From: Lactobacillus sp.
GTDB taxonomy: Bacteria; Bacillota; Bacilli; Lactobacillales; Lactobacillaceae
Assembly (NCBI GenBank): GCA_022484695.1
Contig: JAKVKU010000004.1
Location: forward strand, 62,001-126,000
Length of the DNA: 64,000 nt
Direction of reading: 5' to 3'
In this document: positions 33,361 to 41,738 of the stretch, one piece after another
Layout: each line of letters begins with the position of its first letter
Numbering within the stretch: the first letter of the stretch is position 1
The notes under the pieces: generated by a model
Databases searched by the model: none
Seen by the model: the letters and a program-made list of their open reading frames with translations, nothing else
Told to the model about the DNA's origin: nothing
Translations under genes and position numbers: made by a program

Positions 33361-33945
33361 TTAGTTGGTGGCCACGGTGACATCGGTGGCTTTCACCCAT
33401 TGGTTGGCCCCAATGCGGTAAGCCGTTGGGGTACCGGTGTTGTCATAGGCGATTTCAAAAACCTGCCAGAGATTGTATTGGGTGCTTAGGCGGCCGTTGG
33501 GTTGAGTAGCTTTGGCATTGCTATAAATTTGCACACTTTGATAGTTGGAATTGATCAGGATGCCATTGGCGGTCTTGGTACTGGCATTACCTGCACTGCT
33601 GTTACCTGTGGTTTGCTGCAAATCACTGGCCTTCACCCATTGGCCATTGCCCAGGTCATAGGCAATCACATTGCCACTGGTGTCTTTGGCTTCGCGGGTG
33701 ACCCGCCAGTCGGAAATATTGGTGGCTAATTGTTTGCCGGTACTTTGGGTGGCTTGGGGATCAGCATAGATTGTTAAACTTTGATTGTTAGATTTAATAG
33801 TTGTATTGGCAGTTTGAATGGTTGGTTCAGTGGCGGTAGCCGCGCTGGCAGCCCCGAGGGAAGTTAGACCAATGGTAGCTACGCCAACGATGGCAGATGC
33901 ACTCAGCGCCATGGATTTAAATTTAGATCTTTTATTTTTATTCAT
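33361..33945 (-). CDS. Secreted protein with two SLAP-like cell-wall modules
   Basis: 194-residue exported protein: signal peptide to about residue 36 (SLGAASAATA), then two repeats of about 70 residues. Each has an (I/Q)IY-x-(D/N)-x-(Q/K)ATQ start, a W near the middle and a G-x-x-QWVKA(S/T)D end. This resembles the S-layer protein A/SLAP wall-binding domain of lactobacilli. AAGGGG lies 8-9 bases before the ATG. The same module occurs in the larger secreted protein at 47866-49401. Probably wall-associated; no enzymatic domain. Confidence 0.75.
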   Translation of the reverse strand: MNKNKRSKFKSMALSASAIVGVATIGLTSLGAASAATATEPTIQTANTTIKSNNQSLTIYADPQATQSTGKQLATNISDWRVTREAKDTSGNVIAYDLGNGQWVKASDLQQTTGNSSAGNASTKTANGILINSNYQSVQIYSNAKATQPNGRLSTQYNLWQVFEIAYDNTGTPTAYRIGANQWVKATDVTVATN

Positions 33946-34120
33946 CGTGAAACGCCCCTTTAATTTTTGGTTAATGGTTACGCGTAATCAAACTTGATTA
34001 CTTGAACCCTAGTATACGGTTGGGGTGTGATGATTCTGCCAAGACCAAATGATTTAATCATGATGAGTGTGTGTTTATTTTTAAATCTGAATAAATATTT
34101 ATGAAGGAAGGATGATTTTT

Positions 34121-34873
34121 ATGAATAGAACTGTTTTGATCACCGGTGCCAGTGAAGGGTTAGGGGCAAAAATCGCCCAAGCCTATGGGGATCAAGGATA
34201 TAACGTTATTGTGAATTATTTTCAAAATGAGACCGCGGCTAACGAAATTGTTGCCAAGATTAGCAGCGACCAGGCTTTGGCTTTGCAAGCTGATGTGCGG
34301 GATAAAACCCAGGTGGCCCAACTAGTGGCTAAGGGTAAAGACCGCTTTGGCAGGATCGATACCGTGGTAAACAATGCCTTGGTGGACTTTAAGTTTGATC
34401 CTGTGGCTCAAAAGAAATTTGAAGATTTAACCTGGGCTGATTATCAAGCCCAGTTGGATGGCACATTAAAGGGCGCTTTTAATGTCATTAGTAGCGTCTA
34501 TCCAATTCTAAGAGCTCAAAAGTATGGCCGTATTGTCAATATTGGCACCAATTTATTCCAAAATCCCGTGGTTCCTTATCACGAATACACCACGGCTAAA
34601 GCGGCTCTATTAGGGATGACCCGCAATCTTGCGGCCGAGTTTGGTCAATATGGCATCACCGTCAATATGGTGTCCGGCGGCCTCTTAAAAACCACCCGGG
34701 CCAGTGCCGTCACCACCCCAGAAGTCTTTCAAATGATTGCCCAAAGTACGCCCTTGCAAAAGGTCACCACGCCCGATGACGTGGCCCAAGTTGTGGCCTT
34801 CGTTGGCTCTGAAAAAGCTGGCGGCCTCACCGGGCAAAACATCACAGTGGATGGCGGTTTGACTATGAATTAA
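34121..34873 (+). CDS. SDR-family oxidoreductase (FabG-like)
   Basis: 250-residue short-chain dehydrogenase: cofactor loop TGASEGLGAKIA near 6-17, VVNNALVD near 85, a Ser-like active site near 141 (VNIGTNLF has Thr in this position) and YHEYTTAKAA (Y-x3-K) near 156. GGAAGG lies 9 bases before the ATG at 34121; an ATG three codons earlier is too close. The catalytic Ser is not obvious, so activity may be altered. Substrate unknown. Confidence 0.85.
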   Translation: MNRTVLITGASEGLGAKIAQAYGDQGYNVIVNYFQNETAANEIVAKISSDQALALQADVRDKTQVAQLVAKGKDRFGRIDTVVNNALVDFKFDPVAQKKFEDLTWADYQAQLDGTLKGAFNVISSVYPILRAQKYGRIVNIGTNLFQNPVVPYHEYTTAKAALLGMTRNLAAEFGQYGITVNMVSGGLLKTTRASAVTTPEVFQMIAQSTPLQKVTTPDDVAQVVAFVGSEKAGGLTGQNITVDGGLTMN

Positions 34874-34918
34874 AAAACTGCTTCAGTTCTGACCGAATCG
34901 TCAGGGCTGAAACAGTTT
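34874..34918 (+). terminator. Hairpin after the SDR gene
   Basis: AAACTG-TTCAG-CTGAC arms pair across a 6-base loop with two small mismatches, followed by a short TTTAG. A weak but well-placed terminator between the SDR gene and the convergent usp gene. Confidence 0.55.
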
Positions 34919-34973
34919 AGCTGGATTTTAAAAATGAGCTGTTCATCATGGATTAAGCAATACCTCAGTCTTT

Positions 34974-35390
34974 TTAACGGACAATCAACACTTGCGTTTT
35001 CGCCCGCCGGGAAACATAGTCTGAGACGGACCCCAACAATAGCCGTTCGGTTCTGGAACGACCAGTGGCACTGATTACGATTAAATCGATGTTCAATTCC
35101 TTGGGTAGATTCTCAGCGATAATTTCTCGAGGACTGCCCTCTTCTTGGCGGGTCTCAAAATTCGTGAGGCCTTTACCTTTAGCTGTTGTGGCCAACTTCT
35201 CCAAATCAGACTTGGCATTGGCCCGGGCAGCGGGTAATACCTCAGTGGACCGATCATAATACAAGGGCTCCACGACTTCAACAATATAAAGCTTCGCATC
35301 AAAAGTCTTTGCCAGATCAACTGCCTGGTCAAAGGCTTTTTGTGCTTGGGCGGAACCGTCTGTTGCAATCAAAATATTCTTATAAGCCAT
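34974..35390 (-). CDS. Universal stress protein, UspA family
   Basis: 138-residue Usp with the ATP-binding pattern: ILIATDGSAQAQKAF at the start (Asp near 11) and ATGRSRTERLLLGSVSDYV near 108-126, the G-x2-G-x9-G-S phosphate loop. Complete length. Monocistronic. ATP-binding Usp proteins respond to stress or growth arrest; no specific role visible. Confidence 0.92.
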   Translation of the reverse strand: MAYKNILIATDGSAQAQKAFDQAVDLAKTFDAKLYIVEVVEPLYYDRSTEVLPAARANAKSDLEKLATTAKGKGLTNFETRQEEGSPREIIAENLPKELNIDLIVISATGRSRTERLLLGSVSDYVSRRAKTQVLIVR

Positions 35391-35549
35391 ATGACATCTT
35401 CCTTTCTAATCAAGGACAAATACTGTAATCGCCAGCAACATTTACCTGAATCAATTGTGATTAAATACACCAGCCCTACCTTGATTATAGACGATTGGGG
35501 GGATGGGGGCAAAGAAACGCTTAGTAAAAGCGAATTTACTACTTTGAGA

Positions 35550-36512
35550 CTAGTTTTCTTCGAAAAAGTCCTCATCGATTTGAAATAGTGTAAAAGTACG
35601 TTTCACTTCAACACCAACCCGATATTGCAACATTAAGTCAGTTAGGCGAATACCATCAATTAGAACAATTGAAAAACCCTTGGCTGTCTCTTTCGCACCG
35701 CTTGAAAAACTTGACGTTGTAATAAAAACACCACGGTCAGCATGGCGCCGTGAGAGTGTCCCATAAAAAGCATCAATCGCAGGTCGTTGGACAACGTTAT
35801 CCGCTTGATAACGTTTTGCCTGAATATAGACAGTACTAGTTCCCAGGGGGTCCTGATTGATAATTCCATCAATACCACCATCATTCGTTAATTGTGTCAC
35901 ACTGGCATTACCATTAGGCCCCTTGTAACCCATCTTTGAAAGAAGCTCTACGACAAGACTTTCAAAAAATGCCGGTTGTGCTTCACGAATACGGGCTAAA
36001 AGATTAGTGGCCGCTTCATTATTATATTGTTGACTGCATCGGTCAATTGATTCGATGAAATCTTGATCCCCAGAATCACCATCGTTCAATTCGAATGCTG
36101 GTTTATTGTTTTCATTACGTTCCTTTAGTTCGTTTTTATGGTTAATGCACATCGGCTGTTTTTGAATAATTGTCGCATCCAATGCCAAACCATATTTATT
36201 TAGAAGTTCCATACCTAGCTTCGTAACACTAAAAGTAGCCCGCTTTGGACGCACAAGTAAACCAGCAATACTTAAGATCGAAAATGCCCAGCTGACTCTA
36301 TCTTGAATTACCGTTTCATTATGTGCCTTGGAACCGGCATATTTCTTGTTTTTCAAAGAACTTGGTAACTCTAGGGCAACTATAACAGCCTCACGAAATT
36401 CTTTAAGTTTCCAAACCTTATTTTGTTGCCCAACGGTTAGTACCAACGGAATTAATGCATCCCAAGTAGGTAAATCATATTTTCCGATTTTTAATTTCTC
36501 ATAATAAGCCAT
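35550..36512 (-). CDS. mrr: Mrr-type restriction endonuclease
   Basis: 320-residue type IV enzyme. The N-terminal half is the Mrr winged-helix DNA-binding domain (YDLPTWDALIPLVLTVG opening). The C-terminal half is a PD-(D/E)xK nuclease: FFESLVVELLSKMGY near 183, NDGGIDGIINQD (catalytic D) near 210 and YIQAKRYQ (Q-x-K) near 232. Such enzymes cut modified DNA. ATG 36512 has GAGGA 9 bases upstream. It sits next to the type I system, forming a small defence cluster. AT-richer than the flanking core genes. Confidence 0.9.
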   Translation of the reverse strand: MAYYEKLKIGKYDLPTWDALIPLVLTVGQQNKVWKLKEFREAVIVALELPSSLKNKKYAGSKAHNETVIQDRVSWAFSILSIAGLLVRPKRATFSVTKLGMELLNKYGLALDATIIQKQPMCINHKNELKERNENNKPAFELNDGDSGDQDFIESIDRCSQQYNNEAATNLLARIREAQPAFFESLVVELLSKMGYKGPNGNASVTQLTNDGGIDGIINQDPLGTSTVYIQAKRYQADNVVQRPAIDAFYGTLSRRHADRGVFITTSSFSSGAKETAKGFSIVLIDGIRLTDLMLQYRVGVEVKRTFTLFQIDEDFFEEN

Positions 36513-36700
36513 GGATATCCGTCCTCTAATATGTAATTTCAAACCATTGTAGATTATATCATGGTCGCACTTTACCCATTTGTAAAATCAGAAAACTAAA
36601 GGCAATGTCCGGAAATTTATCAATTAATGATTCCTTATTTAAAAATGCCACAAAGTTCAAAATTGATGCTCAACTACTTTAAAATACTTATTTCTCAACA

Positions 36701-36717
36701 ATTGGGAACAGCGGAAG
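36701..36717 (+). repeat. hsdS recombination repeat A, silent copy
   Basis: ATTGGGAACAGCGGAAG (encodes the WEQRK start of a TRD). The same 17 bases occur in inverted orientation at the start of the active hsdS first TRD (40076-40092), and 15 of them at the start of its second TRD (39476-39490). Confidence 0.75.
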
Positions 36718-37179
36718 TTTAAAAACTTTCTTACCGAGAGTCGCCTACCCGGAACTAATGGATTAGTAGCTAAGAAATTAACGGTCAAGCTTTGGGGAAA
36801 AGGCGTAGTGCCAAAAGAAAACGAATATTCGGGTAGTGCAGCAACACAGTATTTCAGAAGAAGATCCGGACAATTCATTTATGGAAAACTTGACTTCTTA
36901 CATGGAGCATTTGGAATAGTGCCAAAATCATTGGATGGGTATGAATCGACACTGGACTCCCCTGCTTTTGATGTCAATTCTGATCTCAACACAATGTTTT
37001 TGCTACTATATGTGTCGAGAAAGACGTTTTATCTCCAGCTGGGTATGATTGCAAATGGTTCTCGAAAAGCAAAACGTATCCACGCTAAAACGCTCTTTGC
37101 AATGCCAATTCAGTTGCCTTCTCTTGTTGAGCAAAAGTGTATTGCATCGGTCTTCTCAAAGATAGACAAGATTATCACA

Positions 37180-37287
37180 CTTCATCAGCGTAAGCTTGAG
37201 TTGCTTAAAAAGCTTAAACAGGGATATTTGCAAAAACTATTCCCGCAAGATGGGCAAAAAGTACCGCAATTGAGATTCGCTCAATTT
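37180..37287 (+). repeat. hsdS recombination repeat B (central linker), silent copy
   Basis: 108-base segment encoding the conserved central helix and linker. It matches the minus-strand segment 39500-39607 at 99 of 108 positions by my count, including an uninterrupted 36-base identity (37225-37260 against 39527-39562). Inversion between the copies would exchange second TRDs. Confidence 0.85.
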
Positions 37288-37833
37288 GACGAAAATTTGA
37301 ATAAATGTACGTTAGGGGACATCTTTGATGAACGTAAAGATCGTTCTTCAAAAGGTAGACTTCTTTCAGTCACTATAAGCGATGGCATCATACCGTTTTC
37401 AAGTTTAAATAGAAAAAATAATTCAAGTAAGGATAAGACCAACTATAAATTGGTTTTAGAGGGAGACGTTGCTTATAATTCTATGCGTATGTGGCAAGGT
37501 GCCAGTGGAGTAGCAACCGTTAATGGTATTGTGAGCCCTGCATATACTGTTCTGAAGCCCAAGATAAAGATATTTGTAGACTACTTTGGCTTTTTATTTA
37601 AAACAAGATCAATGATTCAGCGATTTCAGGCAAGTTCACAAGGATTGACTTCTGATACATGGAATTTAAAGTATCCGCAACTCAAGGTGCTTCAAGTTTA
37701 TATTCCAGTAGAAAAGGAGCAAATAAAAATTGCTCAATTTATGATTGTTCTTAATCAACATATCGTTTTTGAGGAAGAACAGATAGAAAATCTAGAGGTA
37801 CTAAAACGAGCCTATTTACAGAACTTATTTATT

Positions 37834-37900
37834 TAATAAATTATAAAAAGCCAAATTTTAGCTATTTTCACTAAATTTGACTTTTATTAATTTATTGATA
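37834..37900. terminator. Inverted repeat between silent hsdS and the recombinase gene
   Basis: AT-rich arms AATAAATTA...AAAAG.CAAATTT and AAATTTG.CTTTT...AATTTATT form a long imperfect stem between two convergent genes. It is likely a bidirectional terminator, though T tracts are interrupted. Confidence 0.5.
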
Positions 37901-37910
37901 ATATTTTGCC

Positions 37911-38837
37911 TTACATTAGCTGAGCCATTTGCCGCATAATTTTTTCACCATCTTGAGCTTCTAACTCTTGAATGATGTGCAAATATGTTTCTTGGGTCGT
38001 TGTCATGCTTGAATGGCCCAACCGTTTTGCCACGCTTGCTATTGATACGCCTGCAAATAATAAAAGTGAGGCATGTGTGTGGCGCAAGCCATGAACGGAA
38101 ATAACTGGAATCCCTGCTTTTTCACACAACACTTTTAATCGTTGATTAATGGTGGAATTAAAAACACGTTTTTTTACAAAAATTGGTTGACTATCCGGTA
38201 AATCCTTGATCATTTGTGAAAATTGCATTGCAAGTTGCCAGTCAATTTGCACCTTACGAATAGAGGTTATATTTTTTGTTGGTTGAAAACCACCTTTTGT
38301 GTTTCGGTAATTCCAGGTTTTATCCACACTTACAGTCTGCTTGTTGAAATCAAAGTCTGCTGGTGTTAACGCAAGGGCTTCGGCAAAACGCAATCCGGTC
38401 TTAACAACTAATAAAATGTACCAATCCCAATTAATAGTCGAATCGAGGTTCAATTGGTGCAGTAATTGCTGGACTTCGAATTGGTTTAGAAACTTCTGCT
38501 TTTTCTCCCGAGGTTGTTTACCTTTGATGACAATTTTCCGTGTTGGGTTCTGTTTAATCAGTCCCTCATCCACAGCATCCATAATTGCACTTTTGACCTG
38601 ATGATGAAAATCTTTGGTCGTTTGTTTCTCGTGTTCCAGTGCGTAATCATTGATGAGCTGCTGGTAGGTGCGACGCGTGATATCCTGGATGCGCAAATCA
38701 GGGGCAAGTTTAGTGACCCATTTCAGTGTCATGTAATACTTGTCCAATGTTACCGGCCGGATTGCATTAACCTTATAAAGCTCAATCCATTCTTCAAAAT
38801 ATTGATAAAATAATTGTGTTGATTTAGATCTAGGCAT
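37911..38837 (-). CDS. Tyrosine recombinase, probable hsdS invertase
   Basis: 308-residue phage-integrase-family recombinase. It has an N-terminal SAM-like core-binding domain and a catalytic domain with Arg in TGLRFAEAL, H-x-x-R in HGLRHTHAS, the later LGHSS and Tyr in ETYLHI near 285. GGAGG-type site upstream of the ATG. It lies exactly between the active hsdS and the inverted silent cassette, as in other lactobacillus and streptococcus invertible type I loci, so it is probably the enzyme that flips them. It is not obviously part of a prophage: no phage gene is adjacent. Confidence 0.88.
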   Translation of the reverse strand: MPRSKSTQLFYQYFEEWIELYKVNAIRPVTLDKYYMTLKWVTKLAPDLRIQDITRRTYQQLINDYALEHEKQTTKDFHHQVKSAIMDAVDEGLIKQNPTRKIVIKGKQPREKKQKFLNQFEVQQLLHQLNLDSTINWDWYILLVVKTGLRFAEALALTPADFDFNKQTVSVDKTWNYRNTKGGFQPTKNITSIRKVQIDWQLAMQFSQMIKDLPDSQPIFVKKRVFNSTINQRLKVLCEKAGIPVISVHGLRHTHASLLLFAGVSIASVAKRLGHSSMTTTQETYLHIIQELEAQDGEKIMRQMAQLM

Positions 38838-38920
38838 GATAAAAGCCCTCCTCGATAATTGTATTTGGTAGAAAGCTACCGATACTAATTATCTAAGAGA
38901 GTCCATTATTTCAAAAACAT

Positions 38921-40156
38921 TTAAATGAATAATTTTTGTAAATATCCATGTTTAAATTTGTTGAGTAATTCAACTCTATGTTGTTGAAGTGCAATAGCCT
39001 CATCCAATTGTTTGAGGAGGGAACTTAGGTTATTCATTTCTACCAAACTTGTAGGGATAATAATAGGAACTTTTGCTAAGTCCCCCAAATAAATCCCCGG
39101 TTGAGCAGATACTACTTGCCTCGTTAACAATTCGTGTTGGAAGCTTTGCGAAGTAATGATTGTGCGTAAAAAATCAGCACTCATTTTTTTTGGTCTCAAA
39201 TATGCAACACTACGCTGAAACGTTATATTATCAGGATTATGCAGAACTGCAGATTGACCAATGGAACCGACAATCGTTAAAAGAACGTCTCCTTCCTGCA
39301 ACTTGAAAGATTTATGAATTGATTCAAATTCAGCCTTGGATATTTTACGATCGTTTGAAGAAATAGTTACTTCTCCATTTTTAATATTTTTTGCACTTAA
39401 CAGATATGGTCCTCTTTTTACATCGAGATGCGTTCCGTGCGTCCCATCCTTTAATAGAACTAGTTCATGATCTAACTTCCGCTGTTCCCAGGCACCACTA
39501 AATTGAGGGAATCTCAATTGTGGTATTTTTTGCCCATCTTGCGGGAATAGTTTTTGCAAATACCCCTGTTTAAGCTTCTTAAGTAGTTCGAGCTTACGCT
39601 GATGAAGAGCCATTTTTTTGTCAAGCTTTGCAAAAAAAGATGCAATTTGATTTTGTTCTTCTATTTTGGGGATGGATATTTGATAAGTGTTGAGTATTTT
39701 GAAGTAAAGACGTACACGCGTCCCACCCTTTTTCTGAATGTGAGAAAACTTAGCGAAGGAATCAGAATGGTTGAGGTTATACACAATAAATTTGATGTTT
39801 GTTCCTGATTTTGCTGTAAAAACCGGGTACTCTTTACTCACTAGAATTGGTGATCCAGTTAGGTTCTGGTTGAAATGAAATATCGAATCATCTGACATTA
39901 ATCTATAAGTGACGTAGCCGTCGGGAACAACATGGAATGCCATTTTCTCGTTGTCGCCAGCACGCTTCCCATCGAAATATTCTGACTGAAGGAAAAGTCC
40001 TTTCCTTGATGATGTTGCGATTGGAAATTGTTCTCCAATTACCACCTGGTCATGTTGCTCGAGGAGTCCCCCTAGCTTCCGCTGTTCCCAATCATCATGA
40101 AACCCTTTAAACCGCAATTTTGGAACTTTGCGTTGTGACTCGTCTTTATTTATCAT
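38921..40156 (-). CDS. hsdS: Type I restriction specificity subunit, active copy
   Basis: 411-residue HsdS with two TRDs and two conserved helices: a leader (RKVPKLRFKGFHDD), TRD1 starting WEQRKLGGLLEQ, linker LELLKKLKQGYLQKLFPQDG near 190-212, TRD2 starting WEQRKLDHELVL, and the C-terminal helix HGYLQKLFI. It sets the DNA target of the HsdRMS complex. ATG 40156 sits behind AAAGGTG; an in-frame GTG is three codons earlier. It overlaps the hsdM end. TRDs look exchangeable with the silent cassette. Confidence 0.93.
   Translation of the reverse strand: MINKDESQRKVPKLRFKGFHDDWEQRKLGGLLEQHDQVVIGEQFPIATSSRKGLFLQSEYFDGKRAGDNEKMAFHVVPDGYVTYRLMSDDSIFHFNQNLTGSPILVSKEYPVFTAKSGTNIKFIVYNLNHSDSFAKFSHIQKKGGTRVRLYFKILNTYQISIPKIEEQNQIASFFAKLDKKMALHQRKLELLKKLKQGYLQKLFPQDGQKIPQLRFPQFSGAWEQRKLDHELVLLKDGTHGTHLDVKRGPYLLSAKNIKNGEVTISSNDRKISKAEFESIHKSFKLQEGDVLLTIVGSIGQSAVLHNPDNITFQRSVAYLRPKKMSADFLRTIITSQSFQHELLTRQVVSAQPGIYLGDLAKVPIIIPTSLVEMNNLSSLLKQLDEAIALQQHRVELLNKFKHGYLQKLFI
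39476..39490 (-). repeat. hsdS recombination repeat A, copy at second TRD
   Basis: TGGGAACAGCGGAAG on the minus strand, identical to the core of the repeat at the first TRD (40076-40092) and inverted relative to 36701-36717. It offers a further site for domain shuffling. Confidence 0.65.
39500..39607 (-). repeat. hsdS recombination repeat B (central linker), active copy
   Basis: Minus-strand partner of 37180-37287, about 2.2 kb apart and inverted. Both encode the same linker with eight or nine silent or conservative changes. Confidence 0.85.
40076..40092 (-). repeat. hsdS recombination repeat A, copy at first TRD
   Basis: ATTGGGAACAGCGGAAG on the minus strand, an exact inverted match to 36701-36717. 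Recombination here would invert about 3.4 kb, including the recombinase, and place both silent TRDs behind the hsdS start. Confidence 0.75.
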
Positions 40157-41723
40157 TTGAGTCACCTTTATCCGCTTTATCAGTCCAAACTAGCTGTTTC
40201 CGCATTTCATTAAATTCAGCCCAAGATTTATCAATTTGTTCATCAACTTCCGCTAATTCTTTGAAGACAGCGTCTAAATCAATTGGTTCTTCCGGTTCAA
40301 ACGTATCCACATAGCGCGGAATATTTAAATTGAAGTTATTTTCCTCAATCTCCTTACGACTAGCCACATGTGCATATTTATCCATATCTTTGCGTTCTTG
40401 ATAAGCCGAAACAATTTTGTCGACGTTGGCATCGGTCAAACTATTTTGATTTTTAGCCTTCTCAAAATCATTAGAGGCATCAATAAAGAGAATATCATCT
40501 GTGGTACGATTTTTCTTGAATACTAGTACTGCAGTTGGAATACTGGTGCCGTAGAATAAATTAGCAGGTAGACCAATTACTGCATCCAAAGCATTTTTCT
40601 TTTCAATGATATGCTGGCGAATAGTTCCCTCCGCCGCACCGCGGAACAAAACACCATGGGGCAAAACCACCGCCATGGTTCCTTGATCATTCAAGTGATA
40701 CAGCATATGCTCCACAAAGGCAAAATCTGCTTTAGACTTAGGCGCTGTTTTGCCATATTCTCTAAACCGTTCATCATCCAGTTTACCATCTGGACTCCAT
40801 TTTGCAGAGTATGGGGGGTTAGCTACAACAGCATCGAATTGCATATCTCCAACTTTATCGTCCTCTAGGGTATCCCCTTGGAAAAGTTCAAAGCGCGTAT
40901 AGTTGACCCCATGCATCAATAGATTCATCCGAGCCAAGTTATAAGTGGTACCATTAATTTCCTGACCATAATATTTCCCGATTTTGGCATAATCACCCAA
41001 TCTGAGCAGCAATGAACCAGAACCCATGGCCGGATCATAAACGGCTTTAAGTTCTTTGTTGGTCAATGTGACTAGTCTAGCCAAGAGTTTGGATACTTGT
41101 TGCGGCGTGTAGAATTCACCAGCCTTTTTCCCGGCAGTTGCGGCAAATTGACCGATTAAATATTCATAAGCATCCCCTAAGACATCGATTTTGATGTCTT
41201 TTTCTTTGAAGCTGATATCCGACAAATTCAAAATTACTTTGGCAATCAAATCACTCCGCTGTGCGACAGTATTACCTAGTCGGGACGAACTTAAATCCAA
41301 GTCTTCAAACAAACCTTGAAAATCTTGCTGGGAGGTCTGGTTTACCGTGGAATCTTGAATTTCATTGATGGCGTTTTGTAGTTGCTCAATATCAAATTCA
41401 CCGGCTTGAATATTTTGCACCATGGTAGAAAATAACGCATCAGGTTGTAAAAAATAACCCAATTCTTGAATGATTTCTGCCCGTAAATCGTTTTTAAAGT
41501 CGGGATCTTTATATGCTTCTGCAAAGGAAATATCATCATTTACCAATAGCGATTCAGCAACTTCGCTGACCCGATCGGATAAGAATCTGTAGAAAATTAA
41601 ACCTAATATATAGTTTCGAAACTCACTGGCATCCATATTGCCCCGAAGGTCATTGGCAATTGCCCAGAGTCGTTTTTGTAATTCTGCTTGTTGTTGTGCT
41701 TGTGTCACGTGCGTTGCTGCCAT
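40146..41723 (-). CDS. hsdM: Type I restriction-modification methyltransferase subunit
   Basis: 525-residue N6-adenine methyltransferase. Visible: the helical N-terminal domain, GEFYTPQQVSKLLARL near 200, SAM motif DPAMGSGSLLLRL near 229 and catalytic NPPY in VVANPPYSAKW near 305. AGAGGAG lies about 9 bases before the ATG. The gene order on the strand is hsdR, hsdM, hsdS, all closely spaced, so it is one operon. Confidence 0.96.
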   Translation of the reverse strand: MAATHVTQAQQQAELQKRLWAIANDLRGNMDASEFRNYILGLIFYRFLSDRVSEVAESLLVNDDISFAEAYKDPDFKNDLRAEIIQELGYFLQPDALFSTMVQNIQAGEFDIEQLQNAINEIQDSTVNQTSQQDFQGLFEDLDLSSSRLGNTVAQRSDLIAKVILNLSDISFKEKDIKIDVLGDAYEYLIGQFAATAGKKAGEFYTPQQVSKLLARLVTLTNKELKAVYDPAMGSGSLLLRLGDYAKIGKYYGQEINGTTYNLARMNLLMHGVNYTRFELFQGDTLEDDKVGDMQFDAVVANPPYSAKWSPDGKLDDERFREYGKTAPKSKADFAFVEHMLYHLNDQGTMAVVLPHGVLFRGAAEGTIRQHIIEKKNALDAVIGLPANLFYGTSIPTAVLVFKKNRTTDDILFIDASNDFEKAKNQNSLTDANVDKIVSAYQERKDMDKYAHVASRKEIEENNFNLNIPRYVDTFEPEEPIDLDAVFKELAEVDEQIDKSWAEFNEMRKQLVWTDKADKGDSNDK

Positions 41724-41738
41724 AAATTATATTCTCCT

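Larger units (their letters stand above)
36667..37836 (+). pseudogene. Silent second hsdS cassette, promoterless and lacking a start, inverted to the active gene
   Basis: The open frame runs from just after a TGA (36664-36666) to 37836 and has two target recognition domains. The first begins at NNWEQRKFKNFLTESRLPG; the second follows a conserved LELLKKLKQGYLQKLFPQDG linker. The N-terminal leader found in the active hsdS is missing and the first Met-like codon is an internal GTG at 36808, so this copy is a store of alternative specificities rather than a working gene. It shares inverted repeats with hsdS and faces it across a recombinase. Confidence 0.85.

Noticed and set aside
36657..36878. 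Minus-strand open frame over the 5' part of the silent hsdS cassette
   Set aside because: The plus strand here encodes a continuous TRD with the WEQRK start, so the minus-strand frame is a shadow.
37911..38837. Prophage or integrative-element integrase
   Set aside because: No phage or conjugation genes and no attachment-site duplication are seen nearby; its place between inverted hsdS copies explains it better.
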